Shown: piece after piece, positions 22,966-35,860 of the stretch
Numbering within the stretch: the stretch's first letter is position 1
Layout of the letters: each line of letters starts with the position of its first letter
NCBI RefSeq assembly: GCF_910596095.1
Contig: NC_056552.1
Coordinates: forward strand, 16,131,111 to 16,195,110
Length of the DNA: 64,000 bases
From: Thunnus maccoyii
Taxonomy: Eukaryota; Chordata; Actinopteri; Scombriformes; Scombridae
Direction: 5' to 3'
Position numbers and translations under genes: made by a program
The notes under the pieces: generated by a model
What the model was told of the DNA's origin: nothing
The model's database searches: none
The model's input: only the letters and a program-made list of their open reading frames with translations

Positions 22966-25900
22966 ATGGCAGAAGCCCACCAGGCGGTGGCCTTCCAGTT
23001 CACCGTCACCCCGGAGGGCATTGATCTGCAGCTGTCTCACCAGGCCCTCACTGAGATCTACCTCTCTGGTGTGCGCTCTTGGAAGAAGCGTATCATCAGA
23101 CTCAAGGTACCTCTCCTCTGTCCGTTATACCTGCGGTCTGTCTTGTTTGTTCATGTGTAGCCTGTGTCTGCGTCCCAAAACATCTGTAATAATCACAGCC
23201 ATGCTTACAGTGTGCCTCTTCTTCCTTGTTATTACTGCTTTTCCTCCTTTCTGCATGTCAGCACCTGCATCTGTCTCAGAGCTGAATGCAGGGCAGCTGT
23301 TTCAGAGCTAAATGCAGAGCAGAATGCTGTTGGCCTGTCCACATTGTGGTTGTGGGTGTTTTAGTTCATTTTCTGCTTATTTTACTCATTTTGCAGGTTT
23401 GTATCTTGCTTCTTTGCAAGTTGCAAATTTTCACAGCTTCTTCTGTTCGTTTATTTTCTACCTTCCAGATAGAGTAACCTTCAGAATATACTTGAACTTG
23501 ACACATGTATAATTTACTTGTACAACCTCAGTCATTGAAACACTCACACAAACTGTGCAAATTGCAGTTTTAGTTGTAGTTTTTTAACTACAGTCTTTTA
23601 ATTGCTGTCCTTTCTTAATTTGCATTGTTGTGTTTTAGCATGAAATGACGTTATTGTTTATAACACTGTAAACTGGGTGCTCCTGAAAAATAGTTTGCTC
23701 TCTGTGAGTTTTTTCCTGTTATAATGTGCGGACTTCATCATCAATCAACAATGAATGCCACGCATTACAACTCACTCTGTGTGTGAGAGTGTACAAGTTT
23801 ATCCTCATGTCTTTGTTTGACGTTCGTCACTCATTCATCGTTAGAAGAGATGCTAAAAAGACTGAAGATGGACGATACCAAGTTTGATTAGCACCTGCTG
23901 CAAAGGTCTTACTATAAATAACATTTCCATTGCCATTCATTTGTTGTGTAAATAAAGTTAATGTGTGATACCGACCTAAATGCAGTTAAGACAATCAGAA
24001 CGAAGCATTTACGTGACAGCTGTTGCCGTAATCTGATTGTACGTAAACTATCAGTGTGCACATCAGCGTACTGGCTGTTAACAGGAAGAATTGAATTTCA
24101 AATCAATTTCTCTTTCTCACATTCACAGAACAGTGTGATAACAGGGGTCTATCCTGCCAGCCCTTCCTCCTGGCTTTTTGTGGTCATAGCAATCCTGGCT
24201 ACCATGTACACTCGCTCCGACCCCTCCATGGGACTCATAGCCAAGATACAGGAGCACCTGCCAGTCAGGTAACACATCTCATGACTCTAATAAAATACAA
24301 GCCTATCTAGCACCTAAAGTGGAGTGGAAATGGCACCAGACGAATGCTCTTAAACTACTTAAACTACTGTACCAACAAAGGTGAACTTTACTTGCTTCTT
24401 TCTCTTCATATAAAACCAAAATCTTCCACTCACTGTTCTGTTTTCTCCCCCTTTCCTATTTATCCATCGGTCCATCTTCTCCCACAATTCCCAGCCAGTC
24501 CATGAGTACCCAGTGCCAGGCGGTGGTGTCGGCTGTGCTCTTCAGCACCATGCTATGGCTCTTGCTCATCTTCACCATGCGCCTATGCCTCAAGCAGCTC
24601 CTCTCCTACCACCGCTGGATGTTTGAGCAGCATGGCAAGATGTCCAATACCACCAAAGTCTGGGTGGTCAGTGTTCACACCTTTTCATCCTCTTTATTCA
24701 CGTCCTCAACTCTAATTTAAAATGTTCGCTGTCCCTCAGTTTTGTGGTCTTTGGTGTACAGCCTGAGGTGACACTTTGATATATTTATTTATACGTAGTG
24801 TATATATATATATATATATATTTATACGTTGTTGTTAAAAATACAGTTGGATAAAATTGAGCTTTTGTTTTATATAAACTGTATATGTTTGATCTTGTAA
24901 TCTAATGTTCAAAATGAACACTGTATATGCTTGTGTATGTACGCCAGGCGCTGGTGCGGATCTTTTCTGGCAGAAAGCCTCTGCTCTACAGCTACCAGGG
25001 TTCATTGCCAAACCTGCCTGTGCCTGCCATCAAGGACACAGTCAAGAGGGTGAGACGTCGCATGAAGCAAAGGAAATAAGGAAATGACAACGCACCAGAT
25101 AACTGGCCCTAAAGCAGATGGATCACTTTCTCACATTCATCATATCTGCCTCAGTTGCAGCAAATTTCCTTTTGTTTTTATCCACGTTTTCTTATCTGTC
25201 TACAAGCTAGTTGAGAAATGTGTGAAATGCAAGGCATCTATTTTTCTAAATTGAGATTTATTTGACAGATGGCAGGAGATAGAAATGAGCAGAGATGACA
25301 GAGAAGGTGTCAGTGGGATTTGGTTGTTATATCAGCAGAAATAGATGTGGTTGTAATGGTGTGAGCCTTGCCCATATCACCAACTGTGGGAATTAGCTGT
25401 GTTAGCTGATCTTTATGTTTCTATGTATTAATACTGTTGTTTAAATAATGCTTCTTATTATTTTGTTCAAATGTGTATTATTTGGCATATGTTTCTTGTT
25501 TAGTACTTGGAGTCAGTGCGACCGCTGATGGATGACACAGAATACGAACGCATGACCAAGCTGGCTGCAGAGTTTGAGAGCAGCCTCGGTAAACGCCTGC
25601 AGTGGTACCTCAAACTCAAAGCTCTCTGGGCTGCCAACTATGTAAGTGGTCGACCACAATGGCGTGTGAAACTGCGGCTACTTAAAATGTCACCTTAAAA
25701 TGCCTAGAGCAAATTTAAAATTCCATTAACAATGTATATCTTTGTGAGGTTCTGTGCTTTGAATTATTTATCCTGTCTGAATATGTAAGTGATGTGACTG
25801 CTCGTTGGCTGCAATATTGCAGTATTAGCTTTTAACACTAAGCTTTTTCTTTTTTTTTTTTTATGCGTTTCTGTGTTTTAGGTTAGTGACTGGTGGGAGG

Positions 25901-28350
25901 AATATATCTACCTACGGGGACGGAGCCCAATAATGGTCAACAGTAACTACTATGGCATGGTATGAAAATCTCTCTATGTCTGAATCATTTGTGGGTGACT
26001 GTTTGCCATGAGGAGGGAAGAATAATTGATAATTGTGTGTTACATTAAATCTTAACTGTTTGTTAGACTGAGACAGGTACTCTCGTTTTAGTAATTCTGG
26101 AAAAGTTTACTGGCAGTTTATGTATATTTTAAACAACAATCTAGTTTATATTCACACAGCTCCAAACATTAACTTGACTTCTTACTTAGCTACTGTTTTT
26201 TTTCTATTCTGCTAACTGAAACTATCTACTAAAGGAAGGAATCTCTGTCTGTATGTCCTTCACGTATCTCTTGAGTCAATCTTCGGATAGACTCCACACT
26301 TGGCGGGGGCATTGCTGGGGAACAAGGGGAGTGCAGTGTCAAGTTGGGTGCAATTTGGACACACGATACGTTTAATATTAATAAACTCTGAATAAACCAG
26401 TGCTCAATGAGCTACTCCACTCTGTGTAGGCGCAGGGCGGCGCATCAGGGATCTGCCGACTGACCCCAACAGGGAGAGAACGGAGACGAGGCTTGACACA
26501 AATCAGAGAAAAGTGCTCTAAAAAGAGAAAAGTAGACCACGAAAACAGCTTTTAATCAAGAATGGACACTCTTAGCCCTTGTCTAGACAGAAAGCGTAGC
26601 ATTAGCAGCAAGTAGCTACACAGAAGGCATTCAGGTACATTGTTGAGCATAGGTCACCCATGTTTTAGAGACACTCCGAGCCCAATACACAATTAGTGTA
26701 GTTACGTGTGTAAAATGGAGAAAATACTTCCATGGGAATTTCCAAACCAGTTTGTCTCATATGCTCTGAGACCATGGCGATTGTGAAGTGTCACTACAGA
26801 CAAAGCACAAATCTTTGGCGCAAACATACCCAATCAAATCCAACCTGAAGGCACAGAAAATAGGAACGATCTAAGAGCCCAATATGATTGATCCACTTTA
26901 TTTTAGGATGCACATTATTTTTAAAATTTTAAATTTTTAAATGCTGCCCTTATTTTACTTGAAATGAGAGAAGAACATGTAAACTAAGAGTACTTAGCCT
27001 GTTATTTATATAATCTGTGTATAATAGCGTATAATAATCAACTATTAATTTTTCCATGCGTTAAGTAGCAGCTGGAGGCCAAGCAATTGGCCTGTCCCAA
27101 ATAGGCACGTTTTAAACAGTCACTGCACTAGTTGGGAATAAAGGGACATGTTCACTAATATTAATGGTAGCAGCACTGTTGTGCTAAATTAATAATCTCA
27201 AGTTTCATAGGACACTGGTAATGAATGCTCCACTAATGTTAATATTTCTCATATATGGCTTCAAAAAACATAACATCAACTATCTCCTCAAGCATGTCAC
27301 ATGAATAATCCTTTGTGCTTTGACCAACGGCAACTGTAGCAATGATAAACGTGCAAGACAGAGTACGTCACTCATGCACATCCCACCCAAACTTTCTTAG
27401 AAGGACTCAAAACTGTGACCTTTCACTCACAATCCTGATTCCCAGCATGCTGACAAACTATTTTTTAGATGTTGTTTATTCCTGTTTACCCTCCTCCTGA
27501 CTTCCTCTTTCTGTTCTCTCCCCCAGGACTTCTTGTACGTGACACCCACACCCATCCAGGCGGCCAGAGCAGGCAACACCATTTATGCATTCTTTCTATA
27601 CCGCCGCAAACTCAACAAAGAGGAGCTTAAACCTGTGAGTTTAACCACCAGTCAACCCCAGCTGCTCCATATACACGGAGTCATTCATTATTCATATCTC
27701 TTTGCTATGGCAACGACCAAATTTTGAGACAATTTCTTTCATTTTCAGGGTAAATAATCTGTGTAGACTTATGAGGCCATTAGTATGTGTTATGATTGTT
27801 TTGACTGTGTGAGCAGCATCCACCTGTCAGTCTTTGCGTGTCCTGACTGTTTATAGTAGATAACATGTGCATCACCATTCTTTTATTTAGTTGTCATGTG
27901 TATGTGAAGACATTTCCCTCATGTTTTCACACCATGCTCATCTCTCACCCCTTCCTCTTGTACTCTTTCAACCTCTCTTTCGCTTGATTCTGCATCCCAC
28001 CCCCTCACCCACACACTGCTCTCCTTATGCCCTCCCCTTCGTCTTCTCCTCTCCATCTCCCAGAGTCGTATACCAGGCACTGTCATTCCTCTGTGTGCAG
28101 CTCAGTGTGAGAGGATGTTCAACACCACACGCACTCCCGGAGAGGAGACTGGTAAAGAGACTGACATGTACATACCCTTAGACACACAATGTGACAACAT
28201 GAAATTCACCCGAGTGATGATCCCCACCAGTTTCATAGGCAGCGATCCAAACACACCACTGCTTCAAAGATGATGAGGCATACTGAATGTGTTTGAACCC
28301 TCTGGAGTTTAAGTGTGGGATAGAAATTTGTGTGAAAGACAAGTGTGTGT

Positions 28351-28395
<45 letters not shown>

Positions 28396-31300
28396 TGTTA
28401 CCTCTTTGGGACCTTTTCCGGTATAAATACCAACCTTGTCGGGACCAGTAGTCCTCATGGGGACCAAAGCCTGGTCCTAATGAGGCAAAACATCATTTCT
28501 GAGGTCCTGGTTAAGGTGAGGGGTAAGGTGTGAATTGAGGTTATGGTTAGAGTTAGGGTTTAGGCTAGGCTGTCCACAATGAATGGAAGTCAGTGCAATG
28601 TCCTAACAAGGATAGCTGCACAAACTTGTGTGAGTGTGTGAGTGTGTGTGTGCGTGTGTGTGTGTGTGTGTTCTCTGAAGCAAGGCGTCTGAATCACTGA
28701 GTCATAATATGTCTGCTGTGCAGTCCATCTTGTCATCTCTCATCTGTCTCTTCTTGCCTTCTGGTCTCATCTCAGGTCTGTCTGGGTTGCTGGAAAGCTT
28801 CTTTCTCAAACTAACGTCTGTTTTATCTGCTCACACATTTTGTTTCTTATTTTTTCCCTCCACTCTTTCCTGATTCCTTTTTTTATTCCATCATTCTGTC
28901 ATCCTTTTTCTGCCTTACTTTGCTGTTTTTTGGACCATCCTTCTTTTATCCTACTCAGTGGTTGTTGAGGTCTGCAGTTCCTTGCTGTTCCTATCAATTT
29001 GAGCGGATGTTTGACACTTGTCGAATCCCTGGAACACTCACAGGTAGTTTTTATATTTTTACACAACTGGACCGATCCTATTTTTAGATCAATAAAATGT
29101 ATTTAACATTTTTTACTGTGTGTAATTCTAGTGTACAATTAAAATTGGACCCTACAACCTCTGTGTATAGTCCCTCATGTTTATGAGCCAGTCATTTTCA
29201 ATTAGAAACGAGAATTAATCGGGCACACCTCCCATGTCTTAATTTCTCCACTTGTTAACTAGACCTTTAACTATCGTTTTAGAGTTATTTCATTCATCCT
29301 GGTAGCACAATACAAAGTCAATATAAACTGTCAGTTTGAGTTGTATTGTGAATAGAGCTGCAATGATTTATTGATCAGTCAATCAACAGAAAATTAATCA
29401 GCAGCTATTTTTTAAGAAAATATGCTAAAATTCTCTGGTTCCAGCCTCTTATATGTGAATATTTTCTGGTTTCTTCATCCTCTATGATAATAAACTGGAT
29501 ATCTATATTTAGTATAGTAGTTTGTGGACTGTTGGTCGGGACAAAAGAAGGCATTTAGGTTGCATGTTGGGCTTTGGGAAATTGTGATCAACATTTCTCA
29601 CCATTTTCTGATGTTTTATAGATCAAATGACTAATCGATTAATCAAGATTGACAGATTAATTGATAATAAAAATAATCATTAGTTGCACAATTGGTAGTC
29701 GGACCATAATCCTTTAGCTTTCTTCTATTTTTAAGATGATTTGTAGAGACATGATGAGACACATGCCGTGTTGTTTAACAGAATATGTCGGGGATGTTTT
29801 GATAATATCACAGGCATCTCTCTGCATGCTTGAATTTGTTGTTGGTTTATCTTTATGCAATGAAAGTTGGTAAAGGAGGCTTCTGTTTTCAATGAATTTT
29901 AGATTTAACCACAAATTGTACTTGGAAGTTTTGGCCACTTACTCAAGATCGCCTCAACTGTAGTTGTTTAGGATGTGGGAGTGTTGCTAGTTCACCGAAG
30001 GTGGGGATCTTTGGTCAAATGGTGAGCTTTGCTTTCCCAAAATATTACAGGTACAATTATAAGCAGTTCTGCCAAACTACAACCTATTAAATAATTTCAT
30101 CCAATTAGTGTCACAAGGGAATATCAGAAATTCTGCCAGCTCAACTAAAACTGATGATACACAGTATAATGCAACCTTAAAGATAAAAGATATGAAAATG
30201 AGAAAGATCCTTGGTTAAGTTTTCCACCATGCTAGTAGGAAGGACAAAAGTGCTGAGATTTTGAGTAAACCTACGCACAAATAACACTTCAAATCCTCAA
30301 TACTAACTTGGAATAGAGAATTCCATAAAGCAGCTACTTACTATTCATATTGTATATAAAACAGCTCAGAATCTAACACATGAATGAATAAAAGAAATTA
30401 AAAGTGCCTCGGCCTTTATTAAAATTATATTTGGACTTTTCCCCCTTTCTCTTCTGCTTGAAGACACAGTGCAACATTGGCAGGACAGTGACTACGTTGC
30501 GGTGTACCACAGGGGACGCTACTTCCGGCTTCGGGTGTACCAGGCTGGCAGACTCCTTTCCCCCAGGGAGATTGAATTCCAAATTCAGAGGATCCTCGAT
30601 GACTCTTCGCCTCCTTCCAAAGGAGAGGCGAATCTCGGGGCTCTGACCGCTGGTGAAAGGTTGGTCTGTCAAACCACCGATGTTGAAGATGATTGGACCA
30701 AACAGCACACTGCATCCTTAATGTAATGTCATCATTTTCCAGAATTCCATGGGCTAAAGCCAGGATGAACTATTTCAGCAGCGGGGTCAACAAACGCTCT
30801 CTGGACTGCATTGAGAAAGCTGCTTTCTTTGTGACCCTAGATGACGATGAGCAGGGCATGATGGGAGATGACCCAGAAGCTAGTTTGGATCGCTATGCTA
30901 AGAACTTGTTGCACGGGAAATGTTATGACAGGTAATTTTACCCTAAACCTCTAAACCCTGGTTTTTCTTATTATAAAGTAGAATTTTTACCACAGTGTTC
31001 AGTCATTATCTTTGTCGTCATGCAGGTGGTTTGACAAGTCCTTCTCAGTTGTTTTCTACAAGAATGGAAAGAGCGGTATTAATGCAGAGCACTCGTGGGC
31101 CGATGCACCAGTGTTGGCACACTTATGGGAGGTAAGATGCATCAAAGAAAAGTAGGCTGCACTCCATCGTCATCTTGCACTTACAAGAGCCCATAACTGT
31201 TGTGTGTTTTCAGTACGCCCTGGCCACTGACAGCTTCCAGCTCGGTTACAATGCAGAGGGTCACTGCAAAGGAGAAGTGGATTCATCACTACCAAGACCG

Positions 31301-34300
31301 CAGAAGCTGAACTGGGAAATCTCTCCAGAAGTTAGTTGTCCAATCACACATTTTCTTCAAGTCTGTTTTTCAAATGATGAAATTTCTGTAGACATCATAA
31401 TCAATATCAGGCTCATACTCCAATTATTAATAGTTTAATAATTGGAGTATGGAGTATAATAAATAACATTCTGTTAATTGGTTTAAAATTGGCGAAAAAG
31501 ACACTGTTTCAAAGATGTTAAGTCCTAAAATCCTAACCAGACTATGGCCAATAGCTGTGTTGCTCTGTGTACGTACAGTAACTCTGCAGTGGGTTGATGT
31601 TTGTCTCTCAGATAATCTTGTACTCTACTAGTTAGATGCCTGGTTTCTTTAAACCTGCAGTGCGGAACTTTTAAATATCAATGAATGTCCATTACACTCA
31701 AGCCAAACAAGTTCACACAATTCTGATTAAACCTATCACCGCCAGGTAGATCGCTATGTATTTCACAGTATACACAAGTTTTTAATCTGATGTTGGGTTT
31801 GACATTCCCGTGCAGGCAAGATGAATGCATACTGAGGATGCTCTATGGGCAGAGCATGCGCACCAGAGACTTCTGCTGGCCAGGCAAGCTAACTGGTCAG
31901 CTCTCTGCTAACTTGAGTGTGGATAAAATAATTTAATCGTGCGGCTCTTCTAAACTTTCCAAATGTTATTGGACCAAATGGATCAAATTCTGATAGTGAA
32001 ACGAGTCATTTCGCAGAGGTTGTGTCGCTCAAAACAATTAATCCATTGTTTTACAGCCACAACAGTAGGGACGGAGTAGGCTACAGCGGAGCCTATGACA
32101 TAAGCACGTGTTAACAGTGTTTTTGTAATTACTCTCACTGCCAGAAGGGGGAGACACTGCAGTCCTGCACTGCAGGTTTAAATATCATACAGATTACATA
32201 CTGAGGCCTATTAACATCTCCTTCCTGTGTAAAATCTTTTTCTAGCCATCTAACCAAGAAGTTTTGTTTGTTTTGCATAGCAACAACAGTTATATAATGA
32301 AACACAGTATTAAAATAGTAATGAGGCCATAACAGAAACTTTTTAACACCTGGCTAAATTAAAGCAAATTGACTATTTTGAGACCTACGATGAATTTGAA
32401 CATGATGATCTCAAGGATGTATTACAATGTTGGACTGTTAGGCTGCTGTGAATGTATAGAAACACCATAGTTTTAGAGGAATAGTTCAACATTTTGGGAA
32501 ATATGCCTGTTTGTTTGTCTGCAGAGTTAGATGAGAAGATCAACTCTCATGTCTGTCTGTACTGTATGTATGTATAATATGAAGCTATTGTGAGCAGGGG
32601 GTTAGCTTAGCTTAGCATAAAAACTGAAAGCAGGAGGAACAGCTAGCTTGATTCTATAAAAAGATTTTAAAAAATCTACCTTCCAGCACCTCTAAATTCT
32701 ACAGGTTATATGTTGTTTGTTTAATCTGTTCAAATTGTGGTTGCCGGGCAACCTCACAGTGATAAGACTCTATATCTTCATATTTTGCATACAGACATGA
32801 TAGTGCTATCAATTTTCTGTCTTAACTTGTTAAGAAAGCAAATAAGCTTTAAGGTTTGAGTTGGAGATACTGCTGTGCTTGAAAATGATGATTTGGACCA
32901 AAAAGACAAAGATTTAGCCAACTGATGCTTACAGTATACTGCATGTTCATGAAACATGTAAAAGTGGGTGGTAAAAGGTGAATCCTTATTTCTAATCATA
33001 TGGAAGTGTGTCTTATTCTTTTGAGACCACAGTTCAATGGCATCTCAGTCCTGCTGATGTTAACAGTTTGGATGTGTGTGTCTCAGTGTGAGGAGCAGAT
33101 ATCCCAGTCTCTGGCAGTGGCCCAAGCCCTGGCTGACGATGTTGACTGCCATGTTTTCTCCTTCCGAGAGTTTGGTAAGGGGAAGATCAAGAAGTGTCGA
33201 GTCAGTCCAGATGCCTTCATTCAGATGGCTCTTCAGTTGGCCTACTACAGGGTGAGGCTGGTTATACCGTTAAGAAGATGTACATGCATCAGCACTAGAG
33301 TCATCCATCTCCTGTTTTGGCACTTAACTCCAGCACATTGGATCTGAAATGAAACCATGACAACAAAGGTCTACACTGAGTGATCCAGCTTGGAGTCGTA
33401 CACTCTGAAACACCACTAATGCTCAAAGTCAGCTCTTCAATTTTGTAGTTTCATTTTAAATCCAATAAGATGGAGTACAGAGCCAAAGTAAATGTCTTAT
33501 TATCCAAATACTAAAATTCACGTTTAATTGTGTCAATATCATCTGTTGCATGTGAATTTTGTTTTTGTGTTCCAGGCGCGGAGGACGTTCTGCTTGACGT
33601 ATGAAGCCTCCATGACCCGCCTGTTCAGGGAGGGCAGGACCGAGACTGTGCGCTCCTGTAGCAATGAGAGCAGTGCCTTCGTACGAGCGCTGGAGGGTGG
33701 AGAGGTGAGACCATGGAAACTGTCTCTAGATTTGATCATGTCTGTTCAGTGTTTGTAGATGTTTTTTTGGCAATGACTACTATTTTCCTGGCATAACTCA
33801 TGCAGTATCTGTTTTTACCATTCTCCCCCAGGCAGCAGATGTGTGCAGGCGTTTGTTCCGCGCAGCATCAGAAAAGCACCAGCATCTGTGCCGCATGGCA
33901 ATGACTGGAGCTGGCATCGACAGACACCTCTTTTGCCTCTACGTGGTGTCCAAATACCTCGGCGTGGAGTCTCCTTTCTTGAAAGAGGTTTATTCCTTTC
34001 CTTTGTCACTTTATTTCACATCAGACTGTCCAGTTCATTATGACTATTTATCTTTTTAGCAGCTCAGCAGACTGACGCTTCATGTGGGTGTTTCAGGTGC
34101 TGTCTGAGCCCTGGAGGCTGTCCACCAGTCAGACTCCACTCCAGCAGGCGGAGCTGTTTGACCTGGTTAACCACCCAGAGTACATCTCCTGTGGAGGGGG
34201 CTTTGGTCCGGTCAGTGCTGAAATTCAATTTTCATTTTACACCATACGGTAGCTTGTAGGATTATAGCATTAGTGGAGACTCTTTAATGCTTTCTTCCCA

Positions 34301-35301
34301 ATAGAAACCACCTATTTTGATGGCTGTACGCAATCTGAGTTTAGTTAAATATCTCATATGCACAATAACATGCTGTCTTGCTGTCTTGACACTGTGTGAA
34401 TGTATGTAAGCAGATATTTGTGATAATTTTGTACATGCACTTCAGATGAGGCAGCCATGAAAGTGAAAGTATCGTCTGTATCTGTTTCAGGTGGCTGATG
34501 ATGGTTATGGGGTGTCCTACTACATCTATGGAGAGGATCTGATTAATTTCCACATCTCCTGCAAACACTCATGTCCAGACACTGTAAGTTTCATCGAATT
34601 GTCAAACTTAAAGACCCCCTCCAGACATGTGTTAAGATATATAAAAATAAAAGTTAAGTCGTCAAATATTTGCTCCTCCTCCCTCATTGAAAAATTCAAA
34701 ATCTATGAATAAGTTTGTATTTTTCACTTCAAAAGTTTATGTGCTGGACACAGGATGTCTCCTACTTCACTGAAAAGTTCAAGTGTCCACATCACATTTG
34801 TGTAAGTTGCACACTGGACCCTGATTGGCTCCGAACTACTTGTGATGTCACAAATCATGCTCAGTGAAACTCAAACATTCAACTGAACAATAAACTGTAA
34901 CTATAAGCACATATAAACACATTTTTGAGTAGGGGGGGAGGACTTTGAGCTGTGTAAGAAAAGATGAAATAGTCTCCCAAACTGAAAGGAAGCTGCTGAG
35001 TTACTACAGAATCCTTAACTTGCAGAATTTTTAAGTTGTGCATGACAACTTCTGACCACCAAATTGCTACTATTTACTTGCTGACATTATACTTTTTTTC
35101 ATAGACTTTTGTTATTTGCAGTCTCTCTCCCAGACAGTTGATTTCCTTATTCTTCATTCTGTGTCTCCCTTCTAGGACGCCCATAAGTTCGGTGCTCAGA
35201 TCAGAAAAGCCCTGCACGACCTGGTACAGCTGATTGGCCCCAACCAAAGAGAGTCCAGCAAAACAGAAAAGAGTCAGCCCGAGGTCAAAAAAGACCTGTA
35301 G
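22966..35301 (+). CDS. cpt1: Carnitine O-palmitoyltransferase 1 (outer mitochondrial membrane), 18 coding exons
   Basis: Transfers long-chain acyl groups from CoA to carnitine, the malonyl-CoA-regulated entry step of mitochondrial fatty-acid oxidation. Coding exons: 22966-23106, 24129-24268, 24495-24666, 24948-25049, 25504-25641, 25882-25959, 27527-27634, 28064-28151 (or 28959-29043), 30464-30659, 30743-30931, 31026-31131, 31214-31330, 33087-33251, 33576-33704, 33832-33987, 34097-34210, 34491-34583, 35176-35301. With the first alternative exon the sum is 2358 nt, 785 residues. The N-terminus [10 protein letters not shown] keeps Glu3 and His5, linked to malonyl-CoA inhibition. Two membrane segments lie near residues 55-75 and 104-126. 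The catalytic histidine is His473 in [10 protein letters not shown]; the C-terminal part has STSQTP and [34 protein letters not shown] resembles CPT1C, and the locus also resembles the human CPT1C side of 19q, but the catalytic features are those of an active enzyme and the CPT1C tail is absent. The paralogue letter is therefore left open. Confidence 0.94.
28064..28151 (+). CDS. cpt1: cpt1 alternative exon 'a' (88 nt)
   Basis: Acceptor ctcccag| and donor ACTG|GTAAAG bound a frame reading [14 protein letters not shown] then [15 protein letters not shown]. This aligns with the family motif PLCSAQxERMFNTxRIPGEET. It enters at phase 0 and leaves at phase 1, joining the exon at 30464 (GAC codon completed). 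It is the conventional version, encoding residues 294-322. Confidence 0.88.
28345..28680. repeat. TG-bounded dispersed fish repeat between the two cpt1 alternative exons
   Basis: A (TG)n tract at 28345-28391 is followed by sequence rich in 'gggaccttttccggtataa' and 'gttagagttagggttta' words, then a second (TG)n tract around 28622-28672. This composite is familiar from fish introns. It lies wholly in the intron separating exons 'a' and 'b'. Confidence 0.65.
28959..29043 (+). CDS. cpt1: cpt1 alternative exon 'b' (85 nt), duplicate of exon 'a'
   Basis: Acceptor ctactcag| and donor CACAG|GTAGTT bound a frame reading [13 protein letters not shown] then [15 protein letters not shown]. It is clearly homologous to exon 'a' (xERMFxTxRxPG core) and has the same entry and exit phases, one codon shorter. 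Including both exons (173 nt) would shift the frame, so only one can be used per productive mRNA. The splice sites are good and the frame is open, so I regard it as a live alternative rather than a relic. Confidence 0.78.
29353..29690. repeat. Dispersed fish repeat, family E copy 2
   Basis: Starts 'agagctgcaatgatttatt' and ends in 'aatcattagttgcaca', inverted ends. The interior has 'ctctggttccagcctctta' and 'ttgggaaattgtgatcaaca', the reverse orientation of the copies at 22588 and 58914. Confidence 0.65.
31649..32181. mobile_element. TTAA-flanked inverted-repeat element, family D (cpt1 intron)
   Basis: Left end TTAA-ACCTGCAGTGCGGAAC; right end GTCCTGCACTGCAGGT-TTAA. The termini are inverted over about 13 bases with TTAA on both sides. 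The 533-bp interior encodes nothing recognisable. This is a different family from those at 10725 and 17649. Confidence 0.7.
32461..32790. repeat. Dispersed fish repeat, family H copy 1
   Basis: Contains 'ggttagcttagcttagcata' and 'aacagctagcttgattct', words found in a very abundant percomorph repeat, and ends with the palindrome GGTTGCCGGGCAACC (32739-32753). A related copy is at 37570-37870. Confidence 0.55.
34608..34954. mobile_element. Probable TTAA-type inverted-repeat element (last cpt1 intron)
   Basis: Left end TTAA-AGACCCCCTCCAGACATG. Right end is a G-rich inverted counterpart (GGGGGGGAGGACT) followed by TTGA, possibly a mutated TTAA. Interior is AT-rich without coding potential. The termini are less well matched than in the other families. 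Confidence 0.4.
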
Positions 35302-35349
35302 ACTGATGCTCAGGGAGAAAGGATGATGAAGGGAAGGTGTGTAAGTATA

Positions 35350-35860
35350 AGGCCGTATTCAGACCAAATCAGGCATTGCGGCAAAAACTCAGTCCTCCCT
35401 CTCATCTGAATGGGGCGGTGCTGCACCGGGCCTGCGGCGAGAAAGTTGATCCAGAGTCAACTTTTGGAGAAACGCAACCCAATACAGCTGGCGATCAGAC
35501 TGATCAGACCTATAAAACCCTGCCATGAGGGAGGACAAAGACATTACTACTACTACTACTACGTTAATTTGTTTGATAATGTTAAAAGTAAAGTTGGAGG
35601 AGAGAAAAAGAGAGAGAGAGCTGAGAGCACCAGCAAGCAATGGAGAGAGAGAGAGAGCAGCTGTGGTTGAGCGAGCTAGAGAGTGAATGAAGAGAGGGAG
35701 CAGTAGTAGCGAGAAAGCCAGCTGAATTGGTTCCATAAAACTTTATTTTCTGATCGTTTCACAGCACTTACGTTCTAGATCGCAAATAAACACGCCCACA
35801 CACCTCTGTATGACCCTGCAGCGATGCACCGCAACACCTGATTTGGTCTGAATACGGCCT
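35350..35860. mobile_element. Inverted-repeat element just after the cpt1 stop codon
   Basis: Termini are inverted over about 30 bases: AGGCCGTATTCAGACCAAAT at the left and its complement ATTTGGTCTGAATACGGCCT at the right. The interior has a TAC repeat (35546-35562) and GA-rich tracts. It begins 49 nt after the cpt1 stop codon, so the 3' UTR probably contains it. It carries an AATAAA at 35785-35790. I see no clear target duplication. Confidence 0.65.
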
